A DNA stretch of 64,000 bases from Lysobacterales bacterium (GCA_013001885.1 JABDLD010000016.1:1-64000); one strand, 5' to 3'. Counted from the first letter of the stretch, positions 51,063-60,533 are shown. Numbers and translations: made by a program. Notes: generated by a model from the letters alone, not told the origin.

Positions 51063-52349
51063 TCAGAAATACCACGCCAGCTGTATAAAAATACTGGCGC
51101 CCGTTGAGAAATAGAGGTCCTCGATAAATGATTCCGTGCCGCCGTACTCCGATCCGTCGGGGCCGACCGGGATATTCAGCGAGCCGAGAATCACCAGGTT
51201 CTGTTGCCAATTGTACTGCACCACCAGCTGGGCCAGCGCGGAGGGATCCTCCAGATTGATAAACAGATTGGGAGTCACCAGCAGCAGCGGATTCATTTCT
51301 ACTGTCGCGGAAGCCGCGAGGTAGTTTCTTGCCAGCGTAAAAAGCTCGCCGCGCTCCAGCCGCCGCAGCAAGTCTGGATTGAGTATCAGGTCGTCGGGTG
51401 AATAGGCGCTGTTTTTCTGTCCGAACCCGTTGAAATAATATTCGATCAGGCCACTGACATTGCGCCCGGCCCAGATCCATGAATAGCTCAGACTTGTGGC
51501 CACGGAAAAAACATCATCGTTGTCCGTTCGGGTCCAGGTGAGATCGCCGCGCCAGATGGCGCCCCCGATGCTGGCGACACCTCCGGCGCCCAACACCAGG
51601 TCCCCGTAGTGTTCCGCTGCCAGCAGGTCGTATTCGTTCTGCCCCTGGAAACCGTGATATTTGAGCGCCGTTGAACGCTGGCCGGATTCGACATCGCCGG
51701 TCAGCGGGTCGCGGCGGATGACGGCGACGGCCTGGAGGTCATTGCCGTTGTCGAAAAGATACTGGCCGTAGAGCATGTCGTCGCCGGTTTTGTACTCCTT
51801 GTCGACCGCAGCCGGGTCGAAAGGATTGAATATGTCCATCGGCGTATAGATCATCCCGTTGCCCCAGCTGATGGCCTGACGCCCAAATCGCAACACGGTG
51901 TGATCGGTTGTGTAGCCGATGCTCACGCGGTCCAGGCGGTGGATGAGCGCGGTTTTGCCGTCGCCTCCGGAAGAATAAGTCAGGTTCCACCAGCGCCTTT
52001 GGTCGCTTACGATGCCGCTGGGTCGTTGCGCGGAGTCGGGAAACCGCCGCGCCAGCTGCAGCGTGTCGGAATAGCTTGCGATGAACTGGTAGTCCAGCTT
52101 GAAGTCCCAGCGGCTTTTTCGTGCGCTGAATTTCAGCCGGGCTTCGAGATTGGTGTCCGCTGCACCGGATCCGAGATAAGGCTCGAAAATGCTGTTCCCG
52201 GGAACATCGATGTAAATGAACTGGTACTTGGTGTGGCCGCCGAAGTCGTAATCCGTTTGTGCTGCCACGGGCAGGATAACGGCACAAAGCAGCAACGCAA
52301 GGAACCCCCGTGAAAGCCGGGGCAGCGGCGGAGGCGTCCGGCGGCTCAT
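51063..52349 (-). CDS. Outer-membrane beta-barrel protein of the LolA-like/ABC operon
   Basis: A 428-residue precursor: signal peptide to about residue 30 (LLLCAVILPVAAQ), then alternating amphipathic strands rich in Tyr, Trp and Asp, ending IFIQLAWYF. A terminal aromatic residue is the usual signal for outer-membrane barrel assembly. Segments such as RVSIGYTTDHTVLRFGRQAISWGNG resemble DUF1302-like or alginate-export-like barrels. The ATG at 52349 lies 1 base after the ATPase stop. As the only outer-membrane member of the operon it may be the exit or acceptor for the cargo. Confidence 0.78.
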   Translation of the reverse strand: MSRRTPPPLPRLSRGFLALLLCAVILPVAAQTDYDFGGHTKYQFIYIDVPGNSIFEPYLGSGAADTNLEARLKFSARKSRWDFKLDYQFIASYSDTLQLARRFPDSAQRPSGIVSDQRRWWNLTYSSGGDGKTALIHRLDRVSIGYTTDHTVLRFGRQAISWGNGMIYTPMDIFNPFDPAAVDKEYKTGDDMLYGQYLFDNGNDLQAVAVIRRDPLTGDVESGQRSTALKYHGFQGQNEYDLLAAEHYGDLVLGAGGVASIGGAIWRGDLTWTRTDNDDVFSVATSLSYSWIWAGRNVSGLIEYYFNGFGQKNSAYSPDDLILNPDLLRRLERGELFTLARNYLAASATVEMNPLLLVTPNLFINLEDPSALAQLVVQYNWQQNLVILGSLNIPVGPDGSEYGGTESFIEDLYFSTGASIFIQLAWYF

Positions 52350-52350
52350 C

Positions 52351-53043
52351 TCATTCCGGGGCCTGGCCCTGGTCGGCAATGACTCGGCCGTCCTGCATCT
52401 TGATCAGCCGGCCCGCGTAGCGCATGACGCGCTCGTCGTGGGTCGAGATGATGAAGGTCACCCCGTGGTGTTCATTCAGTTCCCGGAACAGTTCCATCAG
52501 GTGTTTGGCCGAGACGGAGTCGAGATTGGCGGTGGGTTCGTCAGCCAGCACCAGCTTGGGCTGGCTCACGATGGCGCGGGCAACAGCAACCCGCTGCTGC
52601 TGCCCGCCGGAAAGCTGCGACGGACGGCGGTTTTCCATCCCCTCCAAACCAACCTCGCCAAGAATCGCCATCGATTTATTTTTACGTTCTGCTGCCGGAA
52701 CACCCTGCACCTGCATCACGAATTCGACGTTCTCGCGCGCAGTGAGTACCGGAATCAGGTTATAGGCCTGAAAAACGAAACCGATGTGGTGCAACCGCAA
52801 ATCCGCCAGCGGGCCCTGGCCGAGCAGGTCGACCCGCTGACCGTCGATGCTGATTTGTCCGCTGTCGAGTTCATCCAGACCGCCGATCATGTTCAACAAG
52901 GTCGTCTTGCCGGAGCCCGAGGGGCCCGACAGGCAGACAAATGAACCCTGCTTGATGTCGAGCGAGACATGGTCAAGTGCTTTGATCACGGCGTCGCCCT
53001 GCTGGTAGTTTTTACACAGTTCAACACATTTTATTTCGGCCAT
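52351..53043 (-). CDS. LolD/MacB-type ABC ATPase
   Basis: A 230-residue ATPase with Walker A GPSGSGKTTLL, signature LSGGQQQRVAVARAI, Walker B LVLADEPTANLD and a switch histidine in IISTHDERVM. The subfamily is that of LolD, MacB and FtsE, which drive FtsX-fold permeases that act on the periplasmic side rather than pumping across the membrane. It follows permease B by 10 bases and precedes the barrel gene by 1 base. Confidence 0.92.
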   Translation of the reverse strand: MAEIKCVELCKNYQQGDAVIKALDHVSLDIKQGSFVCLSGPSGSGKTTLLNMIGGLDELDSGQISIDGQRVDLLGQGPLADLRLHHIGFVFQAYNLIPVLTARENVEFVMQVQGVPAAERKNKSMAILGEVGLEGMENRRPSQLSGGQQQRVAVARAIVSQPKLVLADEPTANLDSVSAKHLMELFRELNEHHGVTFIISTHDERVMRYAGRLIKMQDGRVIADQGQAPE

Positions 53044-53053
53044 ATCCGATCCT

Positions 53054-54298
53054 TCAGGTTTTTGCGATGGCTTCGACCGGGCGGTACTGTGAGGCCCGCC
53101 AGGCGGGCAGCAAGCTGGTCAGTATGCCCAGGAGAACAACAACAACGTTCGCCAGAACGATGTCATTGAGGTAGAGCGACGGGTAGAGAACGCTGGATAC
53201 ACCCATCATCTCCATCCCTTCGGCAACGACGGTCAGATCTATACCGTCCCGGATGGGTAGTATGCTGGCGACGGCCAACAGGTTTCCGGCCAGCAAACCC
53301 AGCAGCAGCAGTAACACGGATTCCAGCAGAACCTGGTAACGAATGGCTGACGGTTTCATGCCGAGCGCCTGCATCAGCCCGAATTCACGCACCCGCTCAA
53401 ACACCGCCATCATCAGCGTGTTGACCAGGCCAAAACTCAGGGCCAGGAAAATAACGATCACCCAAACGAGCACGAAACCGTCCATCACGCCAAGCATCAG
53501 ACCCAGATAGGTGTCCAGTTCAGTCCAGGCTTTGACGTCAAGGTCTCCTCCAGCGGCAGTACGCACCTGCCGCAGCAAAGGATCCGCATTACGATAGTTG
53601 CGGCCGGTGATCGCGATTTCTGAAACACGGGCGTCCATCTTCAGCAGCGACTGAACGGTGGACCGGCCGGCATAGATGTAGTTCTCCTCCAATGCCGCCA
53701 GCTTGCCCTTGTACACACCGACAATGCGAAATCCACGGTCGGCTATCTCGTTGCCGGTATCCTGGCTCATCACCACGATGCGCTTGCCCAGATCGGTTTC
53801 GAGGCGTTCCAGCAGCTTGCGGCCGATGACCAGTCCGTTGTCGTCCGTACCCTCCAGAAAACGGCCTTCCACGATACTTCCGGGGTCGAAGCCGAGAACA
53901 ATTTCGCCGGCCGGATCGACGCCCAGCAGCGTCACTCCGCGACTGTCGCGTTCACTTGAGATCATCGCGGGCACTCGGATCCGGGTGGTCCAGCCGGTCG
54001 ACGGCGGACTCTCCAGCGCTTGCAGCAGCACCTGATTGGGCGGCTCCAGGCTGTTTTCAACACTGGGGTCATCGCGGTAGTCCGGGTGATGTATCTGGAC
54101 CAGACCGGGCAGCGCGTCGATGCCGTCCTCGATCATCTGGTCTACCATGCCGCGCATCAGCGCCGTCATGAAGATCATTGCCCACACACCCACCGTGATG
54201 GCCAGCAACATGATCAGCGTACGCCGGTGATTTCGCCACAGATTGCGCCACGCCATGCGCGCCATGGCGCCCAGCGGCAGCCGGTTGGCGGAGGCCAT
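53054..54298 (-). CDS. FtsX-like ABC permease (second of two)
   Basis: A 414-residue protein with the FtsX/LolCE topology: one N-terminal helix after the basic MAWRNLWRNHRRTLIML, a large periplasmic domain (about residues 45-265), then three C-terminal helices in the FtsX domain (LVNTLMMAVFERVREFGLMQALGM). The start overlaps the stop of the first permease by 1 base (TGATG). The two permeases probably form a LolC/LolE-like heterodimer. Confidence 0.9.
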   Translation of the reverse strand: MASANRLPLGAMARMAWRNLWRNHRRTLIMLLAITVGVWAMIFMTALMRGMVDQMIEDGIDALPGLVQIHHPDYRDDPSVENSLEPPNQVLLQALESPPSTGWTTRIRVPAMISSERDSRGVTLLGVDPAGEIVLGFDPGSIVEGRFLEGTDDNGLVIGRKLLERLETDLGKRIVVMSQDTGNEIADRGFRIVGVYKGKLAALEENYIYAGRSTVQSLLKMDARVSEIAITGRNYRNADPLLRQVRTAAGGDLDVKAWTELDTYLGLMLGVMDGFVLVWVIVIFLALSFGLVNTLMMAVFERVREFGLMQALGMKPSAIRYQVLLESVLLLLLGLLAGNLLAVASILPIRDGIDLTVVAEGMEMMGVSSVLYPSLYLNDIVLANVVVVLLGILTSLLPAWRASQYRPVEAIAKT

Positions 54299-55524
54299 CA
54301 GGCGGCCCTCATCGCGTCCACCGGCTGCAGGCGAAACAGGCGCAATGCAGGGTAGATCGAGGCCAGCAGGCAGAACAGAAAGACCACGACCGGTCCAAGC
54401 AGCATGGAAAACGGGGTGACGCTCGGGTACATCTTACCGGGCAGGTTGAATTTGGCCGCGACTTCGTCCATACCGGGGTAGGAAAAGCCTACCGTGTTGA
54501 AATACGCAGCGACCAGCCAACCCAGAAACAGGCCGATTACCAGTCCGATGAAGGCCATCATGGCCGTTTCCAGCATGATAAGCCCGGCCAGTTTGCGCGG
54601 CTTGATACCCAGCGCCGTGATGACGCCGAACTCCTTCGTCCGTTCGAGCACCGCCATCAATTGCGTGTTCAATACGCTGAAAGCCACCAGGACGATCAAT
54701 ACGCCGTACATGAACCATGCGCTGGAAAGATCGGCCTGGATTGCCTGTTTAAGACCGGGGTGCAGACGGGTCCAGTCAAGCAACAGCAAATCTTCGTGAT
54801 CTTTCAATGCCTGCGCCGCCTGGTTGAGCTCCGGTGTCACCTGGTCCAAAGCACTGACGGAAAAAGCGACCGTATTGCCGTGGTCGCCCATCGAAAACAT
54901 CTCCTGGAAATACTTCAGCGGGATTTCTGCGAAGCTGCGATCCATGTCCGGCAGGCCGGAGTTGAAGATTCCGCGAACCGTCAGAATACCGGCGGCGAAA
55001 GAGCCGTCACGTCCGCTGCCGAGCAGCGTGATTTCATCGCCCACACCCACCTTCAGGTTCCTGGCCATCACGCTGCCGATGACGATCTCGGCGGCCCCGG
55101 GGTCGTCCAGAAACGCCCCCTTGGTGACAAGGCCGGGCAGGGTGGATACGCCCGGCTCGAATTCCGGCTGAACCCCGATGACCTGGATGCCGAATGAACG
55201 CTGGTCGCTGGAGGCCAGCGCAAACGCTGCGGCGCGCGCGGCGATCTTCGTATCAGGCATTCGCAGGCGCAGGTCCTGTGCCAGGGCGCCGATGGCGTCA
55301 ATACTGAGCCTCAGCTTCGGATTGTCGTTGTAGCCGGCACGCTGCGCCTGAAAATGCCCGCTGAAGGCCTGCAGCGTGTTATTGATCATCATGTCATAGG
55401 AACCGAACTGCAGCGAGATCATGAAGACCAGCAGGACGTTGGAAAAAATCATCGCCGTGGCCGTCAGCCAGGTACGGCGCTTTTGCCGCCACAGGTTGCG
55501 CCAGGCCAGGCGAAGATTCAGCAT
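54298..55524 (-). CDS. FtsX-like ABC permease (first of two)
   Basis: A 408-residue paralogue of the following gene: basic start LRLAWRNLWRQKRRTWLTA, one helix, a periplasmic domain (about residues 45-265) and a C-terminal FtsX domain containing LNTQLMAVLERTKEFGVITALGI. The ATG at 55524 overlaps the stop of the LolA-like gene by one base (TGATG); the frame is open further upstream to 55617 but that part lies inside the previous gene. It is one half of a presumed heterodimeric transporter. Confidence 0.9.
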   Translation of the reverse strand: MLNLRLAWRNLWRQKRRTWLTATAMIFSNVLLVFMISLQFGSYDMMINNTLQAFSGHFQAQRAGYNDNPKLRLSIDAIGALAQDLRLRMPDTKIAARAAAFALASSDQRSFGIQVIGVQPEFEPGVSTLPGLVTKGAFLDDPGAAEIVIGSVMARNLKVGVGDEITLLGSGRDGSFAAGILTVRGIFNSGLPDMDRSFAEIPLKYFQEMFSMGDHGNTVAFSVSALDQVTPELNQAAQALKDHEDLLLLDWTRLHPGLKQAIQADLSSAWFMYGVLIVLVAFSVLNTQLMAVLERTKEFGVITALGIKPRKLAGLIMLETAMMAFIGLVIGLFLGWLVAAYFNTVGFSYPGMDEVAAKFNLPGKMYPSVTPFSMLLGPVVVFLFCLLASIYPALRLFRLQPVDAMRAA

Positions 55525-56270
55525 CACTGTCTGGGATTCCGAAGATTCGACAGGGTGAACAGGCTGTCGGCCAACTCCAGGTCGAACTCGATTGAGTTCG
55601 CGGTCAGTTGCGTCCACTCATCGAGCGTGTCGACCTTGCCCATCCGCATCACCTTGGCAACGGGGCGGCCGCCCATTTCCTCTATTTCCAGCGTTTTCAT
55701 GGATTTCACCAGGATGCCGTCCTGGTCCCAGAACTGCTGCTCGATCAGCACGAAGTCGTCCCGCACGATGAGGATTTCCTTGCCCCAGACCACGGCGGCA
55801 TCCTCGTGCGGGACGGACTGAATCGTGTAGTGCAGATGTCCGTCACGTTCCTCGGTGCCGAGCAGTTCGTGATCGTACTGGTCGATAATGTCGGTGGACT
55901 TGCTGATGTCCTTGTTGGAAAAATCGCTGCCCATCCAGCTTTGCGACATCATCGATGAGGGGATCTTGATGATGCGGTTTATCCGCGGCGTGAACGTCCA
56001 CATGCTGTTGTCGTTCAGCAAGGTGCCGTTACCGGCGTCCTTCCTGGGCTCGATCACACGCACCAGCGAGAGCTTGTCTCCCTTGCTCCATGAAATCATG
56101 GTCATGGACCGCTCCCAATCGGGCCGGTGGATGGTCATTGTCATGTTGGAGTGGGATGTCATTCCGCGCCAGTGGTCCATGGCTTGTCGGACCAGTTGGG
56201 CGGCATCGGTGACCTGTGAGTGAACGGGGTTGAGAACGAGAATGCCAAGCAGTGCTATGAGCGTACGCAT
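55524..56270 (-). CDS. LolA-like outer-membrane lipoprotein-sorting protein
   Basis: A 248-residue periplasmic protein with a signal peptide (about residues 1-18) and the fold signature of the LolA-like outer-membrane lipoprotein-sorting family. Motifs include MTMTIHRPDWERSMTMISWS, GNGTLLNDNSMWTFTPRINRIIKIP, SQSWMGSDFSNKDI and VWGKEILIVRDDFVLIEQQFWD. Relatives form an open hydrophobic half-barrel that can hold acyl chains. It is the first gene of an operon with two FtsX permeases, a LolD-like ATPase and a barrel protein, so it is probably the periplasmic carrier. It is not the housekeeping LolA, which is shorter and lacks these motifs. Confidence 0.88.
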   Translation of the reverse strand: MRTLIALLGILVLNPVHSQVTDAAQLVRQAMDHWRGMTSHSNMTMTIHRPDWERSMTMISWSKGDKLSLVRVIEPRKDAGNGTLLNDNSMWTFTPRINRIIKIPSSMMSQSWMGSDFSNKDISKSTDIIDQYDHELLGTEERDGHLHYTIQSVPHEDAAVVWGKEILIVRDDFVLIEQQFWDQDGILVKSMKTLEIEEMGGRPVAKVMRMGKVDTLDEWTQLTANSIEFDLELADSLFTLSNLRNPRQ

Positions 56271-56309
56271 GTTTTCACCTCTTCAACTACCTAGCGTACA
56301 ATTTGATGC

Positions 56310-57236
56310 ATGAAAGAACCAGTTGTCAGGTCAATTGCGACAGGGACCGATGAAGGCATGCTCGTTATCGGAATCTCGTCCCGGGCTCTGTTCGATCTCG
56401 GCCAGAGCCACGCAGTCTTTGAATCGAGCGGATTGCAGGCCTATTCGGAATACCAGATGGAGCGGGAAGACCGGTTTTTGAAACCCGGTGTCGCGTTTCC
56501 GCTGGCGAAGAAATTACTGGCGCTGAATGAAGATGATGTCGGCCATCCGGGAGTGGAGGTGATCTTGCTGTCGCGCAACAGCGCCGATACCGGGCTCAGA
56601 ATTTTCAATTCGATTGAACATTACGGACTTAAAATCGAGCGCGCCGCGTTCACCGGTGGAGAGAGCCCGTACAAGTACATGGAGGCTTACGGCGCCCACC
56701 TGTTGCTCTCCACCAATGCCGGTGACGTGCGCAAGGCGCTGGAAAAGGACTACGCGGCAGCCACCATCCTGCCCGGCAGTGCCAGTAGCCGGGACAGCGG
56801 GCAATTGAGGATTGCTTTTGACGGCGACGCGGTTATTTTCGGTGATGAAGCGGAGCGGATTTACCAGGAACGCGGACTGGAAGCTTTTTCCGACAGCGAA
56901 CGGGAGTCGGCCGGGCACCCGCTGTCGGGCGGGCCTTTCAAACCCGTACTCGAGGCTTTGCATAAAATTCAGTCGGCCTACCCGATCGAAAACAACCCGA
57001 TCCGCACGGCCCTGATCACCGCGCGCTCGGCGCCGGCGCACAAACGCGTGGTGCTGACGCTGAGGGAGTGGGGGATCAGGATCGACGAAGCCCTGTTCCT
57101 GGGTGGCCGTTCAAAAGGTGAATTCCTGAAAACCTTCGGCGCGGACATCTTTTTCGATGACCAGCAGGTCCACATCGATTCCGCAAGGCCACATGTTACG
57201 TCAGCGCATGTACCCTCCGGCGTCACCAACGAGTAA
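56310..57236 (+). CDS. 5'-nucleotidase, cytosolic NT5C1-like family
   Basis: A 308-residue enzyme resembling animal cytosolic 5'-nucleotidase 1 in the order of its motifs: IGISSRALFDL, YSEYQMERED, LLSRNSADTGLRIFNSIEHYGL, AFTGGESPYKYMEAY, LRIAFDGDAVIF, ALITARSAPAHKRVV and LGGRSKGEFLKTFGADIFFDDQ. It would dephosphorylate nucleoside monophosphates. The start lacks a clear ribosome site; an ATG at 56358 is possible. It diverges from the LolA-like gene with 39 bases between start codons. Confidence 0.88.
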   Translation: MKEPVVRSIATGTDEGMLVIGISSRALFDLGQSHAVFESSGLQAYSEYQMEREDRFLKPGVAFPLAKKLLALNEDDVGHPGVEVILLSRNSADTGLRIFNSIEHYGLKIERAAFTGGESPYKYMEAYGAHLLLSTNAGDVRKALEKDYAAATILPGSASSRDSGQLRIAFDGDAVIFGDEAERIYQERGLEAFSDSERESAGHPLSGGPFKPVLEALHKIQSAYPIENNPIRTALITARSAPAHKRVVLTLREWGIRIDEALFLGGRSKGEFLKTFGADIFFDDQQVHIDSARPHVTSAHVPSGVTNE

Positions 57237-57310
57237 AATACGCAGATAAACATTGTTCCGTTTCGTTCACGCCCTCGGGGCGTTCACAGAAAAATTTACT
57301 GGAGTGCCAG

Positions 57311-58474
57311 ATGGCCAAGCTGAACCCTTTTGACCTGTACGACGTAGCCTCGTTACTTACAGAAGAAGAACTGATGATCAAGGAGAGCGTTGCCAGGTTC
57401 GTGGATGAACGCGCGATGCCGCTGATCGCAGAGCACTTTGACCAGGCGACCTTCCCCGCTGAGCTGGTCCCGGAAATCGCTGAGATGGGATTGCTTGGAT
57501 CCAGTCTCGAGGGTTATGGCTGCGCCGGGCTGAACGGAGTCTCCTACGGCCTGATCTGCCAGGAGCTGGAACGCTGTGATTCGGGTCTCCGCAGCTTTGT
57601 ATCGGTCCAGTCCAGCCTGTGCATGTACCCAATCTACGCCTACGGTTCGGAGGAACAGAAGCAGCGCTGGCTACCGGGCATGGCCGCCGGTGAGATCATC
57701 GGCTGTTTCGGCCTGACTGAATCCCACGGCGGTTCAGACCCCGCCAATATGAAAACCCACGCCCGCCGCGACGGCGATGACTGGGTCATCAATGGTTCGA
57801 AGATGTGGATCACCAACGGCAACCTGGCCGATATCGCCGTGGTCTGGGCTCGAACGGAAGAAGGCATTATGGGATTCGTGCTGGAAAAAGGGATGCAGGG
57901 ATTCGAAGCCAGGGCCATCAAGTCCAAGATGTCGCTGCGGGCCTCGGTCACCTCGGAACTGTATTTCGATAATGTGCGCGTTCCGGAGGCTAATCGTCTG
58001 CCCAACGTGACCGGACTGAAAGGCCCGCTCGGATGCCTGACCCAGGCCCGTTACGGAATCACCTGGGGTCCGATCGGGGCCGCCATCGCCTGCCTGGAGG
58101 AAGCGATCGCTTATACCTCAGACCGGGTGTTGTTCGGTAGGCCGCTTGCGGCCAACCAGGCCATCCAGATCCGGCTGGCTGACATGGCGCGCCGGATCAC
58201 CAGCGCGCAGCTGTTGTCGCTGCAGCTCGGCCGACTCAAAGACGCCGGAAAGATGCAGCCCACGCAGGTCAGTATCGCCAAATGGAATAACGTGCGCATG
58301 GCACTGGATATCGCGCGGGACTGCAGGGATATTCTGGGCGGCAGCGGAATCACCACCGAGTATCAGGCGATTCGCCATATGCTGAACCTGGAAAGTGTGA
58401 TCACCTACGAAGGCACCGAAACGGTCCACCAACTCGTTGTCGGCCGGGAGCTGACCGGAATCAACGCGTTCTAG
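57311..58474 (+). CDS. gcdH: Glutaryl-CoA dehydrogenase
   Basis: A 387-residue FAD acyl-CoA dehydrogenase. The catalytic base is Glu367 in YEGTETVHQLVVGRELTGINAF-type ending, at the position typical of glutaryl-CoA and other late-glutamate dehydrogenases. GCFGLTESHGGSDPANMKT and ILGGSGITTEYQAIRHMLNLE are family blocks. It converts glutaryl-CoA to crotonyl-CoA and CO2 in lysine and tryptophan degradation. The ALDH7-type enzyme 3 kb away fits the same pathway. A GGAG is 7 bases upstream of the ATG. Its stop codon lies in a CTAG shared with the convergent murB stop. Confidence 0.93.
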   Translation: MAKLNPFDLYDVASLLTEEELMIKESVARFVDERAMPLIAEHFDQATFPAELVPEIAEMGLLGSSLEGYGCAGLNGVSYGLICQELERCDSGLRSFVSVQSSLCMYPIYAYGSEEQKQRWLPGMAAGEIIGCFGLTESHGGSDPANMKTHARRDGDDWVINGSKMWITNGNLADIAVVWARTEEGIMGFVLEKGMQGFEARAIKSKMSLRASVTSELYFDNVRVPEANRLPNVTGLKGPLGCLTQARYGITWGPIGAAIACLEEAIAYTSDRVLFGRPLAANQAIQIRLADMARRITSAQLLSLQLGRLKDAGKMQPTQVSIAKWNNVRMALDIARDCRDILGGSGITTEYQAIRHMLNLESVITYEGTETVHQLVVGRELTGINAF

Positions 58475-59490
58475 GCGGGAAAACGGACAATCCGGGGTTC
58501 GGGCTGGAGTTCGATGCCGAACGTGGAGTGAACCGTGGACTGTATTTTCGTGGCCAGCTCCATGATTTCGCGTCCGCTTGCCGAGCCATGATTGACGATC
58601 ACCAGGGCATGCTGGGCTGATACGCCGGCATCGCCCTGGCGGAACCCTTTAAATCCGCAATGCTCGATCATCCAGGCGGCCGAGATTTTTACCGTCTCAT
58701 CGGTGTTTGGCCAGGCGGGCATGTCGGGATTGAGGGCGAGCAGTGACAGCGCCTCTTCCTGCCTGAGTACGGGGTTCTTGAAAAAACTTCCGGCATTTCC
58801 GGTGACGGACGGATCCGGAAGTTTAAGCCGACGAAGCCGGATCACCGCATCGCTGACTTCAATCGCGTTGGGTTGCCCGATACCTGCCCGGGCTAGCTCT
58901 TCAGACAGGCCGGAATAGCCCAACACGGGGTTAAAACACCGGTCCAGCCGCAGGCGGATGGACGTGATCAGATAGCGGTCCGGCTGTCCGGTTTTGAATA
59001 GGCTGTCGCGATAGGCCAGTTGACACTGTTCACAACTGAACGACACCCAGGTACTCCGCTGGAGGTCCCAGGCGGTCACGCTCTCAAGCACAGAGGAGAG
59101 CTCCACGCCGTATGCGCCGATGTTCTGAATGGGCGCTGCGCCGGCCAGTCCCGGAATCAGCGACAGGTTTTCAAGGCCAGAATATCCCCTGGAAAGCGAC
59201 CAAAGGACCAACTCATGCCAGTTTTCACCGGCACCGGCCTCCACGAGCACATGGTCCCTGTCGGAATCCACGACTTCTTTTCCTGAAATCTGGTTATGCA
59301 CCACCGTGCCGGGGATGTCGCCGGCGAGCAGCAGATTGCTGCCGCCGCCCAGCAAAAGATCACGTTTCGGGTCGAAGGGCGCAAGAGAGAGCAGGTCCTC
59401 CTCGTTTTCCAGCGTCAGCATCAATCCGGCGCGGGCGTCCACGCCGAACGTGTTGAAACGGACCAATGAAGGCTGCTCGGTTGCTTTCAT
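58471..59490 (-). CDS. murB: UDP-N-acetylenolpyruvoylglucosamine reductase
   Basis: A 339-residue FAD enzyme of the E. coli type (type I), which reduces enolpyruvyl-UDP-GlcNAc to UDP-N-acetylmuramate for peptidoglycan. Signatures include NTFGVDARA, GGGSNLLL, LIPGLAGAAPIQNIGAYGVEL, AYRDSLFK and the catalytic-serine segment GNAGSFFKNP; it ends LQPEPRIVRF with the active-site glutamate. The ATG at 59490 overlaps the pyrD stop by 4 bases (ATGA), which settles the start; an upstream in-frame codon at 59523 lies inside pyrD. Confidence 0.96.
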   Translation of the reverse strand: MKATEQPSLVRFNTFGVDARAGLMLTLENEEDLLSLAPFDPKRDLLLGGGSNLLLAGDIPGTVVHNQISGKEVVDSDRDHVLVEAGAGENWHELVLWSLSRGYSGLENLSLIPGLAGAAPIQNIGAYGVELSSVLESVTAWDLQRSTWVSFSCEQCQLAYRDSLFKTGQPDRYLITSIRLRLDRCFNPVLGYSGLSEELARAGIGQPNAIEVSDAVIRLRRLKLPDPSVTGNAGSFFKNPVLRQEEALSLLALNPDMPAWPNTDETVKISAAWMIEHCGFKGFRQGDAGVSAQHALVIVNHGSASGREIMELATKIQSTVHSTFGIELQPEPRIVRFPA

Positions 59491-60512
59491 TCCCTGTTGC
59501 GGCCGGCGATGGCCTTGAGGCACTCGTTCACCAACTCGGGTCCGCGGTAGACCATGCCGGTATAAAACTGCACCAGGTCAGCGCCAAGCTCGAGCTTGTC
59601 CACGGCGTCCTGGCCTTTGGTGATGCCGCCAACGCCGATCAGGGCCACATCCGACGGAAGCAGGGCCCGCATGGCGGCCAGCACCTGGTCGGCTTTCTGT
59701 TTTAGCGGAGCGCCGGACAGGCCGCCGGCTTCGTCGGCGTGCGGCATGCCTTCCACGCCGCTGCGGGAAAGGGTTGTATTTGTGGCGATGACCGCATCCA
59801 TTCCGTGACGCGTGACGGTTTGGGCGACGGCCGGCAGAGCTTCTTCCTCCAGGTCCGGCGCGATCTTCAGGGCAATCGGCACGCGGCGCCCCAGTTGCCC
59901 TGTCAGCGCCTCGCGCCGCTCGCTGATCTGTTCAAGCAACCGGTCCAGTTGATCTTCACCCTGCAAATCCCGCAGGTTTTTCGTGTTGGGCGAGGAGATG
60001 TTGACGGTGATGTAATCGGCGTAGGGATACACCTTGTCCATGCAGAACAGGTAATCGTCTGCCGCTTTTTCAATGGGCGTATCGAAATTTTTGCCGATAT
60101 TGATTCCCAGGACCCCCTTGAACTCGTGGTTTTTCACCCTCCGCACCAGGTGATCAACTCCTTTGTTGTTGAAGCCGAGACGGTTGATCATAGCCTGCGC
60201 ACCGGTCAGGCGAAAAACCCGGGGTTTGGGATTGCCGGGCTGCGACCTGGGCGTCACGGTTCCGATTTCCACGAATCCGAAACCCAGATCGCCCAGCGCT
60301 TCGAAATAGTCGCCGTTTTTATCCAGTCCGGGGGCAACCCCAACCGGATTGGGAAACTCGAGTCCCATGCACGTGACAGGCTGGCTGTGCGCTTTGCACA
60401 ACAGCCGGGTAGCGCCCAGCCTGTGACCGAGGCGAAGACTCTCGAGCGACAACTCATGAGCCGTTTCCGGGTCGGTGGAAAACAGGGCTTTCTGCGCCAG
60501 TTTATAAAGCAT
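59487..60512 (-). CDS. pyrD: Dihydroorotate dehydrogenase (quinone)
   Basis: A 341-residue class 2, membrane-associated FMN enzyme that oxidises dihydroorotate to orotate using quinone, the fourth step of pyrimidine synthesis. It has the class 2 N-terminal helices (LAQKALFSTDPETAHELSL), GLDKNGDYFEALGDLGFGFVEIGTV, VNISSPNTKNLRDLQ with the catalytic serine, and the FMN-phosphate site LIGVGGITKGQDA. It is coupled to murB by a 4-base overlap and lies 21 bases after the ALDH7 gene. Confidence 0.96.
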   Translation of the reverse strand: MLYKLAQKALFSTDPETAHELSLESLRLGHRLGATRLLCKAHSQPVTCMGLEFPNPVGVAPGLDKNGDYFEALGDLGFGFVEIGTVTPRSQPGNPKPRVFRLTGAQAMINRLGFNNKGVDHLVRRVKNHEFKGVLGINIGKNFDTPIEKAADDYLFCMDKVYPYADYITVNISSPNTKNLRDLQGEDQLDRLLEQISERREALTGQLGRRVPIALKIAPDLEEEALPAVAQTVTRHGMDAVIATNTTLSRSGVEGMPHADEAGGLSGAPLKQKADQVLAAMRALLPSDVALIGVGGITKGQDAVDKLELGADLVQFYTGMVYRGPELVNECLKAIAGRNRE

Positions 60513-60533
60513 GCCTAAGCTTCCGGTACGTGG

